Notes: generated by a model not told the origin, from the sequence alone. Positions 43,115 through 52,692 are shown, numbered from the stretch's first letter. The stretch: DNA of 64,000 nucleotides from an uncultured Saprospiraceae bacterium (GCA_937959115.1 CALGAW010000013.1:62001-126000), one strand, 5' to 3'. A program made the numbers and translations.

Positions 43115-44104
43115 TTAGAATTCTTCACCACCAAAATCGAAGTATTGATTTTCGTCGGCAGCTAATTCAGTCATTTCTTTGTATTCTTCAGGTGAAAGAC
43201 CATCTACACAAAAGTGGATTGGGTCTACCTTTTTTCCTTTTTGGATGACTTCATAATGTAGGTGGGGAGCAGTAGATGTTCCTGTATTTCCAACCGTCCC
43301 AATAATCTCACCTTTTGTTATCTTTTGACCTTTTTTAACTTCTATATCTTGCATGTGAGCATAGAGCGTTTTGTAGCCAAACCCATGGTCAATCACCACA
43401 TGGTTACCATAGCCAGATGCACTTTTTCTTGTCTTCACTACTTCACCGTCTCCTGTAGAATGTATTGGGGTGCCTCTCTTAGCATTAAAGTCAATGCCAA
43501 AATGCATTTTCTTAATTTTATGGATGGGGTGTTTTCGCATCCCAAAGCCAGAAAGTAATTTAATATCTGAAGATTCAGTAAGTGGTCTGATACTAGGAAT
43601 TGCTTTCAATTCTTCTTCCTTCTCCTTTGCTAATTCTGCTAGATTATTTAGTGATTTGGATTGTAAATCTAACTGTCTACCTAATTTATCAATTTTTTGA
43701 GTGGTTGCAATTACAATATCATTGTTCGTAATATTATTAAATCGTTCGTAATTGTCACTTCCTCCAACACCACTTTCCCAAGTATAAGAGTCAACTGGTT
43801 CAACACCGAGTACCATTCTATAAAGATTATTATCTTTTTCCTTAAGGTAATTTAATTTTTCGTTGTAGGTAATTAAATCGTTGTCTAACTTTCCATATTG
43901 AGCAGATACCGCAGCAAGTTCACGATTTAGTCTTTTTTTCTCAGGAGAATCGGTGTATTTGTCCCAAATAAAAACTAAAATTAAGGAACAAAAAAAGACA
44001 GCACAAAGAAAAATTGACCCGTGTATCAATCTGGATTTCCAGGTATATTCCTCCTTTTCGTAACTAAGTGTATTGACGTTATAAATGAATTTCTCTTTTC
44101 TCAT
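43115..44104 (-). CDS. M23 (LytM) family metallopeptidase
   Basis: A 329-residue membrane-anchored peptidoglycan endopeptidase or regulator. A cytoplasmic basic N-terminus precedes a TM helix (about 27-47), a periplasmic coiled coil (about 54-95 and 135-168) and the LytM domain (about 180-300). Active-site motifs are intact: HFGIDF with zinc ligands His201 and Asp205, catalytic His250 (LYAH), and HLH at 281-283. An active hydrolase is therefore likely. The C-terminus is an acidic tail. The promoter at 44192-44222 gives it its own transcript, divergent from alaS. Confidence 0.95.
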   Translation of the reverse strand: MRKEKFIYNVNTLSYEKEEYTWKSRLIHGSIFLCAVFFCSLILVFIWDKYTDSPEKKRLNRELAAVSAQYGKLDNDLITYNEKLNYLKEKDNNLYRMVLGVEPVDSYTWESGVGGSDNYERFNNITNNDIVIATTQKIDKLGRQLDLQSKSLNNLAELAKEKEEELKAIPSIRPLTESSDIKLLSGFGMRKHPIHKIKKMHFGIDFNAKRGTPIHSTGDGEVVKTRKSASGYGNHVVIDHGFGYKTLYAHMQDIEVKKGQKITKGEIIGTVGNTGTSTAPHLHYEVIQKGKKVDPIHFCVDGLSPEEYKEMTELAADENQYFDFGGEEF

Positions 44105-44191
44105 ATGATTTCTGTCAAATATTAGGTTTGAAATAACTACTTTTGAGTTTATTTAACGTTTGGATCTTTATACGTAGCGTTTAAACCGTTG

Positions 44192-44222
44192 CAAAGGTAA
44201 GGATCGAACTTTATAATTCAAA
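44192..44222 (-). promoter_or_regulatory. Bacteroidota-type promoter of the M23 peptidase gene
   Basis: Minus strand TTTG (44219-44222), 19-base spacer, TACCTTTG (44192-44199). An exact match to the -33/-7 consensus, about 88 bases before the ATG. Confidence 0.85.
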
Positions 44223-44365
44223 AAAAAAATTGTTTAGTTATTCACAACTTCAAAAATAGAACATCATCCTGTAACAGGAACCAATTCTATTTTACGTTCG
44301 TTAGAGGAATATGTTTTAATTATTTAATACTTTTATAATTATCAGTAAATAATCATCGGCAGTCA

Positions 44366-46987
44366 ATGAATTCAAAGCAAATACGTCAGCAGTTCTTAGA
44401 TTTTTTTGAGAATAAAGGGCATAAAATTGTTCCCTCAGCACCTATCGTCATTAAAAATGACCCTACACTTATGTTTACTAATTCTGGAATGAATCAGTTT
44501 AAAGATTATTTCCTAGGAGATAAAATCGCAGATGCAAAACGAGTAGCCGATACTCAAAAATGCTTGCGTGCCTCCGGTAAACACAACGATTTAGAAGATG
44601 TAGGGATTGACTCCTACCACCAGACTATGTTCGAAATGCTTGGAAACTGGTCTTTTGGTGACTACTTCAAGGAAGAAGCCATCGAATGGGCTTGGGAATT
44701 GCTTACAGAAGTCTATAAACTGCCTAAAGATAGAATGTATGCTACAGTCTTCGAAGGTGATGCTAAACAAGGACTTGAACCTGATGAAGAGTCGGTCAAC
44801 TTTTGGAAAAAATGGATGCCAGAAGAACGAATCCTTTACTGCAGCGGAGACGATAACTTCTGGGAAATGGGTGCTGTAGGTCCTTGTGGACCTTGCTCCG
44901 AAATTCATATGGATCTAAGATCTGACGAGGAACGAGCAAAAATAGACGGAAAAGATCTGGTGAACAAGGATCACCCACAAGTCATCGAGATTTGGAACTT
45001 GGTTTTCATTCAATACAACCGCAAGGCAGATCAATCTCTTGAGTCACTCCCTAACAAACATGTGGATACAGGAATGGGCTTTGAGCGACTTTGTATGGCT
45101 ATGCAAGGCAAGATTTCTAATTATGATACCACTGTATTCTCACCGCTTATCAAAAAAGTTGAGGAAATCTCTGGTACGAAGTATGAAGGTTCCTATGAAT
45201 TGACAGCAAAGAAAGATATCGCTTTCCGAGTTATTGTGGATCACGTTCGTGCAGTAGCATTTGCAATTGCTGATGCTCAACAACCAAGCAACACTGGGGC
45301 AGGATACGTGATTCGAAGAATTCTAAGACGTGCGGTTCGCTATTATTTTTCTTTCCTTGATGTGAAAGAACCGCTACTTTATAAGCTGATCCCAATGTTA
45401 GCAGATCAGTTTAAAGAGGTTTTCCCTGAATTGAAAGCGCAAGAAGCATTTATCACGAATAACATTCAAAAAGAGGAAGAAGCATTCCTTCGAACATTAG
45501 CAAATGGACTTAGCCGATTTGAAGCACTGAACGTCTCAAACAATACATTAGACGGGAAAGGAGTTTTTGAGCTTTATGATACTTATGGCTTTCCAAAAGA
45601 CTTAACGGAGTTATTAGCACGTGAAAAAGGACTATCAGTTGATAACAAAGGGTTTGAACTCGCACTTCAAGAACAAAAAGAGAGAAGCCAAGCAGATGCT
45701 GCACAAGAGGTTGGCGATTGGCACATGGTTTCGAACGACCCAACAGTTAATTTTGTCGGGTATGACCAATTGCAGGCTACTGGGAATGTGGTGAAGTACA
45801 GAACAGTTCATATCAAGAAAAAAGATCAGTTTCAAGTGGTATTAGATACCACTCCGTTTTATGCAGAAGGTGGTGGTCAAGTTGGTGACACTGGTAAGCT
45901 GAAGTTTGATAATGAAGAAATTTTTGTTGTTGATACAAAACGAGAAAATGATTTAATTATTCATTATGTAAATAAATTGCCTTCTAATATAAATGCAACA
46001 GCACACGCTCAAGTCAATGAAAATAGAAGGAAACTGATTATTAACAACCATTCAGCAACTCATTTATTGCACGCGGCACTAAGGGAAGTCCTAGGAACGC
46101 ATGTTCAGCAAAAAGGATCGTTAGTAGCAGATACACATTTAAGATTTGACTTTTCGCATTTTCAGAAGGTGACGGAAGAAGAACTCGCTCAAATTGAGCA
46201 AATCGTCAACCGAAAAATCCGAGAAAATATTCCTTTACAAGAAGCTCGGTCCATCTCCATTGAAGCGGCAAAAGCAAAAGGAGCCATGATGTTGTTTGGT
46301 GAGAAATATGGTGAAACCGTGCGTATGATCACCTTCGATCCATCCTTCTCTCAAGAGCTTTGTGGCGGCTGCCATGTACAAAACACTGGTGTCATTGGAC
46401 TGTTTAAGATTACAACAGAAACTTCCGTCGCTGCTGGTGTACGAAGAATTGAAGCAGTCACTGCAGGCCTTGCAGAAGAATACGTGAACAAGGAAATAGA
46501 AACCCTTAATGCCATCAGAGGGCTGTTTAAAAACCCAAAGCATATCGTACAAAATGTCCAAGGATTACAAGATGAAAATAAGGGACTGAAAAAACAGTTG
46601 GAAGAAATGCAGAATGCTCAGGCAGGCTCCATGAAAAGCGACTTGATTAAATCCGCCGTCGAAATCAATGGGTTCAACTTCATTGGTGCGAAACTACCCA
46701 TTAAGGATTCTAAAACGATTAAATCCCTCTCTTATCAAATCAAGGAAGAATTGGGCAATGTCGTTGTGGTGTTTGGCGCAGAAATCAACGGAAAACCGCA
46801 ATTAGCTGTAACAGTGAGCGAGAAACTGATCGAAGAAAAAAAACTACATGCAGGCAATCTTATTCGAGAAATCGCTAAGGAAATCCAAGGCGGTGGTGGT
46901 GGACAAGCGTTCTTCGCAACAGCAGGAGGCAAAAATGCAGCAGGAATAGACAATGCGATTGCAAAAGCCAAGGAAATCCTTCAATAA
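44366..46987 (+). CDS. alaS: alanyl-tRNA synthetase
   Basis: An 873-residue class II AlaRS that charges tRNA-Ala in the cytoplasm. Catalytic motifs: start MNSKQIRQQFLDFFENKGHKIVPSAP, motif 1/2 region FTNSGMNQFKDYFLG and RASGKHNDLEDVG, and the motif 3-like VDTGMGFERL. The editing domain carries the zinc-binding pairs HSATH (His562-His566) and CGGCH (Cys666, His670), and the C-terminal glycine-rich GGGGGQAFFATAGGKN is characteristic of the C-Ala domain. Length is normal. It directly abuts gatB with no gap. The 261-base upstream gap to the divergent M23 gene has no strong promoter box for this strand. Confidence 0.98.
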   Translation: MNSKQIRQQFLDFFENKGHKIVPSAPIVIKNDPTLMFTNSGMNQFKDYFLGDKIADAKRVADTQKCLRASGKHNDLEDVGIDSYHQTMFEMLGNWSFGDYFKEEAIEWAWELLTEVYKLPKDRMYATVFEGDAKQGLEPDEESVNFWKKWMPEERILYCSGDDNFWEMGAVGPCGPCSEIHMDLRSDEERAKIDGKDLVNKDHPQVIEIWNLVFIQYNRKADQSLESLPNKHVDTGMGFERLCMAMQGKISNYDTTVFSPLIKKVEEISGTKYEGSYELTAKKDIAFRVIVDHVRAVAFAIADAQQPSNTGAGYVIRRILRRAVRYYFSFLDVKEPLLYKLIPMLADQFKEVFPELKAQEAFITNNIQKEEEAFLRTLANGLSRFEALNVSNNTLDGKGVFELYDTYGFPKDLTELLAREKGLSVDNKGFELALQEQKERSQADAAQEVGDWHMVSNDPTVNFVGYDQLQATGNVVKYRTVHIKKKDQFQVVLDTTPFYAEGGGQVGDTGKLKFDNEEIFVVDTKRENDLIIHYVNKLPSNINATAHAQVNENRRKLIINNHSATHLLHAALREVLGTHVQQKGSLVADTHLRFDFSHFQKVTEEELAQIEQIVNRKIRENIPLQEARSISIEAAKAKGAMMLFGEKYGETVRMITFDPSFSQELCGGCHVQNTGVIGLFKITTETSVAAGVRRIEAVTAGLAEEYVNKEIETLNAIRGLFKNPKHIVQNVQGLQDENKGLKKQLEEMQNAQAGSMKSDLIKSAVEINGFNFIGAKLPIKDSKTIKSLSYQIKEELGNVVVVFGAEINGKPQLAVTVSEKLIEEKKLHAGNLIREIAKEIQGGGGGQAFFATAGGKNAAGIDNAIAKAKEILQ

Positions 46988-48433
46988 ATGTCAGTTTACG
47001 ATCAATACGAAACCGTTATTGGACTAGAGATTCATGTTCAATTGAACACGAACAGTAAGGCCTTTTGTACGGATGATGCTTCCTTTACGGATGATCCAAA
47101 CACGCACATCTCAATTGTTTCTCTTGGACACCCTGGAACCTTGCCACGAGCAAACAAGAAACAGGTAGAATCTGCAGTGAAACTAGGTCTTGCATTGGGA
47201 TGTACAATCAATAAAAATAGTCGGTTTGATCGAAAAAATTACTTTTATGCTGATTTGCCCAAAGGCTACCAGATCACGCAAGATGCTGAACCGATCTGCC
47301 TAGGCGGTCAAGTTACGATTGAGGTAGATGGTAAGGAAAAACAGATTCGTCTCCACCACATCCATATGGAAGAGGATGCTGGCAAGTCAATTCACGATCA
47401 AGACCCAGATCATTCTATGATAGATTTGAATCGGGCGGGCGTTCCCTTGCTAGAAATTGTCTCTGAACCCGATTTACGGTCTCCAGAAGAAGTTCAAGCA
47501 TTGATGAGTACCATCCGTAGACTCGTGCGTTATCTTGGCATCTCGGATGGTAATATGGAAGAAGGATCTGTTCGAGCAGATTGCAATGTGTCTGTAAGAA
47601 AGTGGGGCGTTGATGAATATGGTACGCGCTGTGAGATAAAAAACGTGAATTCAATGCGGTTTGCTAAGAAGGCAGTTGCATATGAAGCAAAGCGGCAAGT
47701 TGATTTAGTTGAACGTGGTGGGACCGTGATTCAATCTACGCTTGATTTTAATCCAGAAACAGGTGTTACAACCCCACTCCGTACCAAGGAGGATGCACAC
47801 GATTATCGGTATTTCCCTGATCCTGATTTGCCTTTAATTGTCTTGACGGATGCTGACATTGCGTCTATCCAAGCTCAAATGCCTGAGTTACCGAGTGTTC
47901 TGATTCCTAGATTCATTGCAATGGGGTTGACGGAATATGATGCAAAGGTATTAACAGAAGATCGTAAAACAGTTGATTACTTCAAGGAGATTGTCCAACA
48001 TACCAAACATAGTAAACAAGCGGCTAACTGGCTACTGAATACTGTAAAGTCATGGCTCAATGAGCAAAACAAGACGATTGCAGCGTTCCCAATTGCCCCA
48101 AAGCAGCTGGCGGCGGTGATTGAATTGGTGGCTAGTAATACGGTGAGCGCTGCGGCTGCGAGCCAGCAGTTATTTCCTGCAATGGTCAAGGAGCCAGAAA
48201 CGAATGTCCAGTCTTTAGCGAAGCGGTTGAACTTAATCCAGGAGTCTGATGCCTCAAATCTTGAAGCATTTGTGGACCAAGCGATCGCCAAATTCCCTGA
48301 TAAGGTGAACGCCTATCAAAAGGGGAAGAAGGGGCTCATCGGGCTGTTTATGGGTGAAGTGATGCGGCTTTCAGATGGGAAGGCGAATCCTAAGGTGGCA
48401 AATCAATTGTTGCGTAAGAAGTTGGAAGTATAA
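46988..48433 (+). CDS. gatB: Asp-tRNA(Asn)/Glu-tRNA(Gln) amidotransferase subunit B
   Basis: A 481-residue GatB, the kinase/transferase subunit of GatCAB, which converts mischarged Glu-tRNA-Gln (and Asp-tRNA-Asn) using ammonia from GatA. Motifs include VIGLEIHVQLNTNSKAFC, GHPGTLPRANK, RKNYFYADLPKGYQITQ, IRLHHIHMEEDAGKS and MIDLNRAGVPLLEIVSEPDLRSPEEV; the C-terminal YqeY-like tRNA-binding domain runs about 330-481 and ends ANPKVANQLLRKKLEV. Its ATG follows the alaS stop without a gap, so expression is coupled. gatA and gatC are not in the window. The 3' end has a partial duplicate at 48532-48558. Confidence 0.98.
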   Translation: MSVYDQYETVIGLEIHVQLNTNSKAFCTDDASFTDDPNTHISIVSLGHPGTLPRANKKQVESAVKLGLALGCTINKNSRFDRKNYFYADLPKGYQITQDAEPICLGGQVTIEVDGKEKQIRLHHIHMEEDAGKSIHDQDPDHSMIDLNRAGVPLLEIVSEPDLRSPEEVQALMSTIRRLVRYLGISDGNMEEGSVRADCNVSVRKWGVDEYGTRCEIKNVNSMRFAKKAVAYEAKRQVDLVERGGTVIQSTLDFNPETGVTTPLRTKEDAHDYRYFPDPDLPLIVLTDADIASIQAQMPELPSVLIPRFIAMGLTEYDAKVLTEDRKTVDYFKEIVQHTKHSKQAANWLLNTVKSWLNEQNKTIAAFPIAPKQLAAVIELVASNTVSAAAASQQLFPAMVKEPETNVQSLAKRLNLIQESDASNLEAFVDQAIAKFPDKVNAYQKGKKGLIGLFMGEVMRLSDGKANPKVANQLLRKKLEV

Positions 48434-48558
48434 CCTTTTGGTCTTGAAATTAGTCTTCAATGGATAAATCTAAGAATTAAACCTGCCTGAACATAAAGCT
48501 TTCAGGTGGTAAGTCGAATATTAAATGTAGAAAATCAATTGTTGCGAAAGAAGTTGGA
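48400..48558 (+). repeat. partial duplicate of gatB 3' end
   Basis: The gatB 3' sequence at 48400-48426 recurs at 48532-48558, 26 of 27 bases identical (encoding NQLLRKKL in both). The second copy then diverges and runs to a stop without resembling a gene. The spacer is 105 bases. This looks like a small duplication in or around the 3' end, or the vestige of an older stop. Confidence 0.7.
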
Positions 48559-48643
48559 TAAGGCAATCAGCATTCCTTTACTTTATAGAAAATTTATTTT
48601 ATCTTATGGTTTTTATTGTTAATATCAACACAAGAAAAATCTT

Positions 48644-48808
48644 ATGGATATCAAGAAAACCAAGACGACAGAAAGCCTGAGTAAATTTGAATCAAAAGAG
48701 ATAAAGGTAAAAGAGACTGAAGCTTCAGAAAAAAACAAATTGGAATGCGAAGACCAGTGCTTGGAAGAAAAAGACACTCAGGTGTGCGGTAAAACGGATC
48801 ATCTGTAG
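48644..48808 (+). CDS. small Cys-containing ORF, RiPP-precursor-like
   Basis: A 54-codon frame from ATG 48644 to TAG. The N-terminal half is Lys/Glu/Thr-rich with LSKFESKEIK (residues 12-21), a pattern reminiscent of leader peptides of Bacteroidota natural-product precursors (leaders that carry an SLxKF-like start before a GG site). The C-terminal half has three Cys (35, 39, 48) and no GG cleavage site. No maturase, protease or transporter is adjacent. Alternatives: a small regulatory or unrelated protein, or a spurious frame. Family not established. Confidence 0.45.
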   Translation: MDIKKTKTTESLSKFESKEIKVKETEASEKNKLECEDQCLEEKDTQVCGKTDHL

Positions 48809-48869
48809 CGCCTTCTAATGCATTTATACTATTAAATTCTAGCGTTCAATTCATTATGAAAAACTGATT

Positions 48870-50912
48870 TTACGTTTTTACGCTCTTATGAATACCACTG
48901 ACGACATACGGTAGTTCAATTTGAAAGGTGCTACCTTTTCCTTCTGTAGACTTAAGCAGACGAATCTGGCCGTTGTTTTTTTCAAGGATTTTCTGTGTAA
49001 TGTTTAATCCCATTCCCGATCCTTCATACACGTCACGGGTGTGAAGTCGCTTGCACATGTCGAAGATTTTTTGGTGATATTCCTCAGCAATTCCTATTCC
49101 ATTGTCTGAAATCTCAAATACATGTTTCCCATCAATTTTGGTGTATTGGATTCCGAGTTTAGCTATTTCATTTTCATTGTACTTAATACCGTTATCGATT
49201 AATTGCTCCAAAACCGTTTTCAGAACTTTCGGCTGAATAAAAATCTCAGGAAGCTCAGTTCTAGATGAAATTTGAATGTTTTTGTTAGGATAATACGGTT
49301 GAATCGTAGTTTTAATCTGTTGAACTAAGTTGTCTGTGTCTACCAACTGTGGTTTTGAGGTTTGATTGCCCACCGCTCGATAGGTCGAAATCCCGTTAAT
49401 GATTTGATGCAGTTGCCGGCCGCTTTTTTCGATGAATGTGAGATACTCCGATCGTTTTGCTTGGTCGATTTCACTTGCCTTTGCCATTTGACTAAAGCCA
49501 ACAATACTTCTCAAAGGTTCCCTTAAATCATGTGCGAGTATTCTGTTAAACTCATCTAACTCAGCATTTCGTTTTGTCAATTCAGTATTGGTTTGTTTTA
49601 ATTCAGTTGTCCTTTTTCCAACTTCCTTTTTCAAGGTACTATTGTACTTTCTTTTCTGATAAAAAGCAACAAAAAATCCAATCATTCCTAGGAAAAACAT
49701 AGTGCTTATAAGACCTAAGATATTCCGTTCACTATTTCCTTGCTTTATTTTACTCGCTAACAACTCATTCTCTGCTTTTTGTTGTTCAGTTTCAAATTTA
49801 ATCTTCAAATAAGCCGTCTTTTCGGTGTTATCAGCGGTTTCTTTTTTCTCTTGTATGGCATTGAGTTGAAGTAGGTGGTCATAAGCGTTTGCAGGTTGTC
49901 CCTTTAAGTCAAAAATTTCATGTAGTTGTCTATGGATATTGATCCGTTCACCATATTGAATGCTATCTGTTTCTACAAGCAATTCCTCTAGCAAGCGAAT
50001 GGCTTTTTGATAGTGTGTGGAATGCCTATAAACTATCGCCTGTAAATTTTTAGCCGTTTTCAGTGTACGATCATCTCCTCCCGCTTTTGCTAGGATATTG
50101 ATTTCGTTGGCAATTTTTTCTGCTTGTTTGACTTGGTTCTTTTCTAGCGCTATCCTCGCTTTTATATCAAGTAGATATGGGATTAGAAATTCTATTTTGT
50201 GTTTTCTAGCATACGCCAATCCTCTAGCAGCAAAAGTGTCGGCTTTCCCCCAATCTTTTAAAGAAAAATAGTTTCCAGCTAATTCAAAATCAGTTAATGC
50301 AATGGTTGTTGAAGGTATTTTTGTTGTTTTATCTTTTAACGCAACAACTTCCAAATAACACTTGATCGCTGAATTATAATCTTTCTTATCTCCATATAAT
50401 TGACCTAAAGAATAAAGCGTTGAGGACATACTGTAGGTATCTCGTTTTATTTTTGCTGATTCGAAATCACTATAAAAAATCTTCTGAGCTTCATCTAAGT
50501 CGCCTAATATTAGCAGTGTGTATGCATTAAAGTAGGAAAATCGATTTCTATTTTCTTCAGAAACAGCTTTACTTTGTGCGAAGAATTCATGATCTACAAT
50601 TATCTGATAAGCAACTAAGGGACGATTATGATTAAGATTGTAATTTATTTTCTTGTTATAATAATTCACTTTAGTATCAATAGAAATCGATTGATTATTC
50701 TGTAAAATGCTATCACATTTTGCTAATGTACGTTCTACAACATTATTGCTTCTGTACAAATGTGCATCGATTGTATCGATATACATTTTGAATTCCACCT
50801 CGGTCTGCGTCATAACATTCTCTTGCAAAGGATTTTTAGTTCCTGCAAGGGCAAGAATCGATAACGTACAACAACAAATAAGAACAAGCCATCGATTTTG
50901 GTTCTTCTTCAT
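48870..50912 (-). CDS. TPR-containing sensor histidine kinase
   Basis: A 680-residue membrane sensor kinase. A signal/anchor (WLVLICCCTLSILALAG) precedes about six TPR-type repeats (about 60-345), a helical linker, one TM helix (about 398-418), a coiled coil (about 420-455) and the kinase core. The H-box FNRILAHDLREPLRSIVGFSQMAK has the phosphoacceptor His461; the ATP-binding lid shows the N box EQLIDNGIKYN (Asn574), the DNGIG motif (603-607) and GSGMGL (631-636). An HxxLREPL-type kinase like this is common in Bacteroidota. No response regulator is adjacent, so the partner must be elsewhere. The TPR sensor is presumably periplasmic. Confidence 0.9.
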   Translation of the reverse strand: MKKNQNRWLVLICCCTLSILALAGTKNPLQENVMTQTEVEFKMYIDTIDAHLYRSNNVVERTLAKCDSILQNNQSISIDTKVNYYNKKINYNLNHNRPLVAYQIIVDHEFFAQSKAVSEENRNRFSYFNAYTLLILGDLDEAQKIFYSDFESAKIKRDTYSMSSTLYSLGQLYGDKKDYNSAIKCYLEVVALKDKTTKIPSTTIALTDFELAGNYFSLKDWGKADTFAARGLAYARKHKIEFLIPYLLDIKARIALEKNQVKQAEKIANEINILAKAGGDDRTLKTAKNLQAIVYRHSTHYQKAIRLLEELLVETDSIQYGERINIHRQLHEIFDLKGQPANAYDHLLQLNAIQEKKETADNTEKTAYLKIKFETEQQKAENELLASKIKQGNSERNILGLISTMFFLGMIGFFVAFYQKRKYNSTLKKEVGKRTTELKQTNTELTKRNAELDEFNRILAHDLREPLRSIVGFSQMAKASEIDQAKRSEYLTFIEKSGRQLHQIINGISTYRAVGNQTSKPQLVDTDNLVQQIKTTIQPYYPNKNIQISSRTELPEIFIQPKVLKTVLEQLIDNGIKYNENEIAKLGIQYTKIDGKHVFEISDNGIGIAEEYHQKIFDMCKRLHTRDVYEGSGMGLNITQKILEKNNGQIRLLKSTEGKGSTFQIELPYVVSGIHKSVKT

Positions 50913-51112
50913 TTTACTTGCGAATCATTAAACTAGAATTGTGATTCATTTGTTTACGTGTAATTAAAGAAGTTGTTCCATTCATTTTGAATGTAACACA
51001 ATCTAGTTAACAATAACCAACGAATCATTTAATTATAGCAAGGATTTGTTACTTTAGTAGTTTAATATTTGGAATAATCCATTCCTAGTTGTTATAACTT
51101 AAACCACTAAAA

Positions 51113-51412
51113 ATGTCAGGAGGCAATTGGAAAGAAATGTTCAGAGGAGTAGAAACAGGAGATCTACATCTAGTAGAGTATCACCTAAAATGTGGAGTAG
51201 ATCCCAACTACCAACATCCTGAATTCATGGCTTCAGCCTTAGTGGAAAGTGTTCGACATAACCATCTAGATATAACGAGACTGTTGTTAAAATTCGGAGC
51301 AGAACCTACTGTTAAAGAAGTGTTTGGAGGTGATACACCACTATCGGTCGCCAAATTCAATAAGAATAACGAAGCAATTGAGTTGATAACGGCCCATATT
51401 AACACTGTATAA
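51113..51412 (+). CDS. small ankyrin-repeat protein
   Basis: A 99-residue ankyrin-repeat protein. Three repeats: EMFRGVETGDLHLVEYHLKCGVDPNYQHP, then SALVESVRHNHLDITRLLLKFGAEPTVKE, then FGGDTPLSVAKFNKNNEAIELI. No signal peptide. It would be a small protein-binding module. It is upstream of a small membrane-protein gene on the same strand (73 bases), divergent from the histidine kinase. Confidence 0.88.
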   Translation: MSGGNWKEMFRGVETGDLHLVEYHLKCGVDPNYQHPEFMASALVESVRHNHLDITRLLLKFGAEPTVKEVFGGDTPLSVAKFNKNNEAIELITAHINTV

Positions 51413-51484
51413 ACTAAAAACAATTCCTAATAAACGTTTGTTAAGATTCTTAAGTTACTTTCGCCATCATCAAAAACCGTTGGT

Positions 51485-51853
51485 ATGATAGGGATAAAAC
51501 TAGTGTATATTGCAAATATTATTGTAGCGGGTTGGATTAGTATTTCAAGTCTTTTCTTTCCTAAGATCGCGCAACAAACTGTATTCACCAATGCATTTGA
51601 GTATTCAGAATCTATCCGATTGGTTGGTGCACTTTGGTTTGGAATTTTTATCCTATCTATTATAGGCGTTTTTTATCCGAAAGAGATGAGTCTAATTTTA
51701 CTCTTTCAACTCTTGTACAAGCTAAGTTGGCTACTTTTCGCTGCTATTCCAGCAATTTACAATTCTACACAATATCCAAGGGGTATGGCTGTATTTTTCT
51801 TGATCTGGGTACTTGTTTTACCGCTTGTCATTCCTTGGAAAGAAATGTTTTAA
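51485..51853 (+). CDS. small integral membrane protein, unknown
   Basis: A 122-residue protein with four hydrophobic helices: about 4-24 (KLVYIANIIVAGWISISSLFF), 46-62 (VGALWFGIFILSIIGVF), 68-88 (LILLFQLLYKLSWLLFAAIPA) and 100-118 (GMAVFFLIWVLVLPLVIPW). No family is recognised. It follows the ankyrin gene on the same strand. Confidence 0.7.
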   Translation: MIGIKLVYIANIIVAGWISISSLFFPKIAQQTVFTNAFEYSESIRLVGALWFGIFILSIIGVFYPKEMSLILLFQLLYKLSWLLFAAIPAIYNSTQYPRGMAVFFLIWVLVLPLVIPWKEMF

Positions 51854-51940
51854 CAACTTCTACCTTATCTAAAAACAGATATCAGGAATAGCTCCTAACC
51901 ATCCTGTAACCATTGACGAAATAAATTAAAAATTGAATTC

Positions 51941-52327
51941 CTAGGCTAGCGATTTGATCAACTGATCACGGTATTGGATAATATCTGTGCGGTTCGTTTT
52001 ATTTTTACCATTGATTAACAAGGAAAGCATGTAATCAAAACTCTCAAGACGCTCCTTCTCATCTGCAGGTGGAACATACTCTTGCTCAATAACATTTCCT
52101 TCTTCATCTAATTCCTCTTCAGCAGGTATTGAAATGTTAAAGGTGCTAAACTTCTCGAGATGTTCGTAAGTCAAACGGCATACTTTCGTAATGGTTGGAT
52201 CTTTTGTTTGAATAAAATAAGGTCTTAGTTCCTTAAGATCAGCAACTAACGATTCTATCTTGAACCCATCCTTTTTTAAATCCTTCTGTAACTTAGTGAT
52301 TATATCTAAAGCTTTCTTTCCTACCAT
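51941..52327 (-). CDS. small conserved helical protein, unknown
   Basis: A 128-residue soluble protein. The N-terminus is helical (KKALDIITKLQKDLKKDGFKIESLVADLKELRPYF), followed by a Glu-rich acidic linker (AEEELDEEGNVIEQEY) and another helix. It has no signal or catalytic motif. Codon use is ordinary. I associate this pattern with Bacteroidota small conserved proteins of unknown role. A -7-like box TAGTTTTG on the minus strand lies at 52350-52357, without a -33 element. Confidence 0.6.
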   Translation of the reverse strand: MVGKKALDIITKLQKDLKKDGFKIESLVADLKELRPYFIQTKDPTITKVCRLTYEHLEKFSTFNISIPAEEELDEEGNVIEQEYVPPADEKERLESFDYMLSLLINGKNKTNRTDIIQYRDQLIKSLA

Positions 52328-52405
52328 TTTGTATGTTATTTTTAGCGTGCAAAACTAATGAATTATAGTGGGAAATAATACTAGTTAGAGGTGATTTTTT
52401 CTAAT

Positions 52406-52457
52406 AACCTGAGTTCGATTATTATTGCAACTATAAATTATTGATTTACAAGTAGTA
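52406..52457 (+). repeat. 52-bp dispersed repeat, copy B
   Basis: Aligned gaplessly to 24346-24397 at 42 of 52 positions, starting AACCTGAGTTCGATTATTA and ending TTTACAAGTAGTA. Same orientation. It lies between divergent genes, 236 bases before the asparaginase ATG. Confidence 0.65.
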
Positions 52458-52692
52458 ATTCTCTTGAAAGTAGAACACCTAGACTAGTTTATAGGATTCC
52501 TTTACCCATTGCGTTAATTTGATAAAGGTTGCTATAAATAAAAGTTCTCAATAATCTTAATAAAAAAACAATGATATAATTAAATATTATAATTCATTAT
52601 AAAAACATGACAAATTTTTATAATTTGTTTTAAAATTAATTCGATTAGCATTCTTTTTGAATTTTAAAAAATAATTAACCAATTTGACCATT

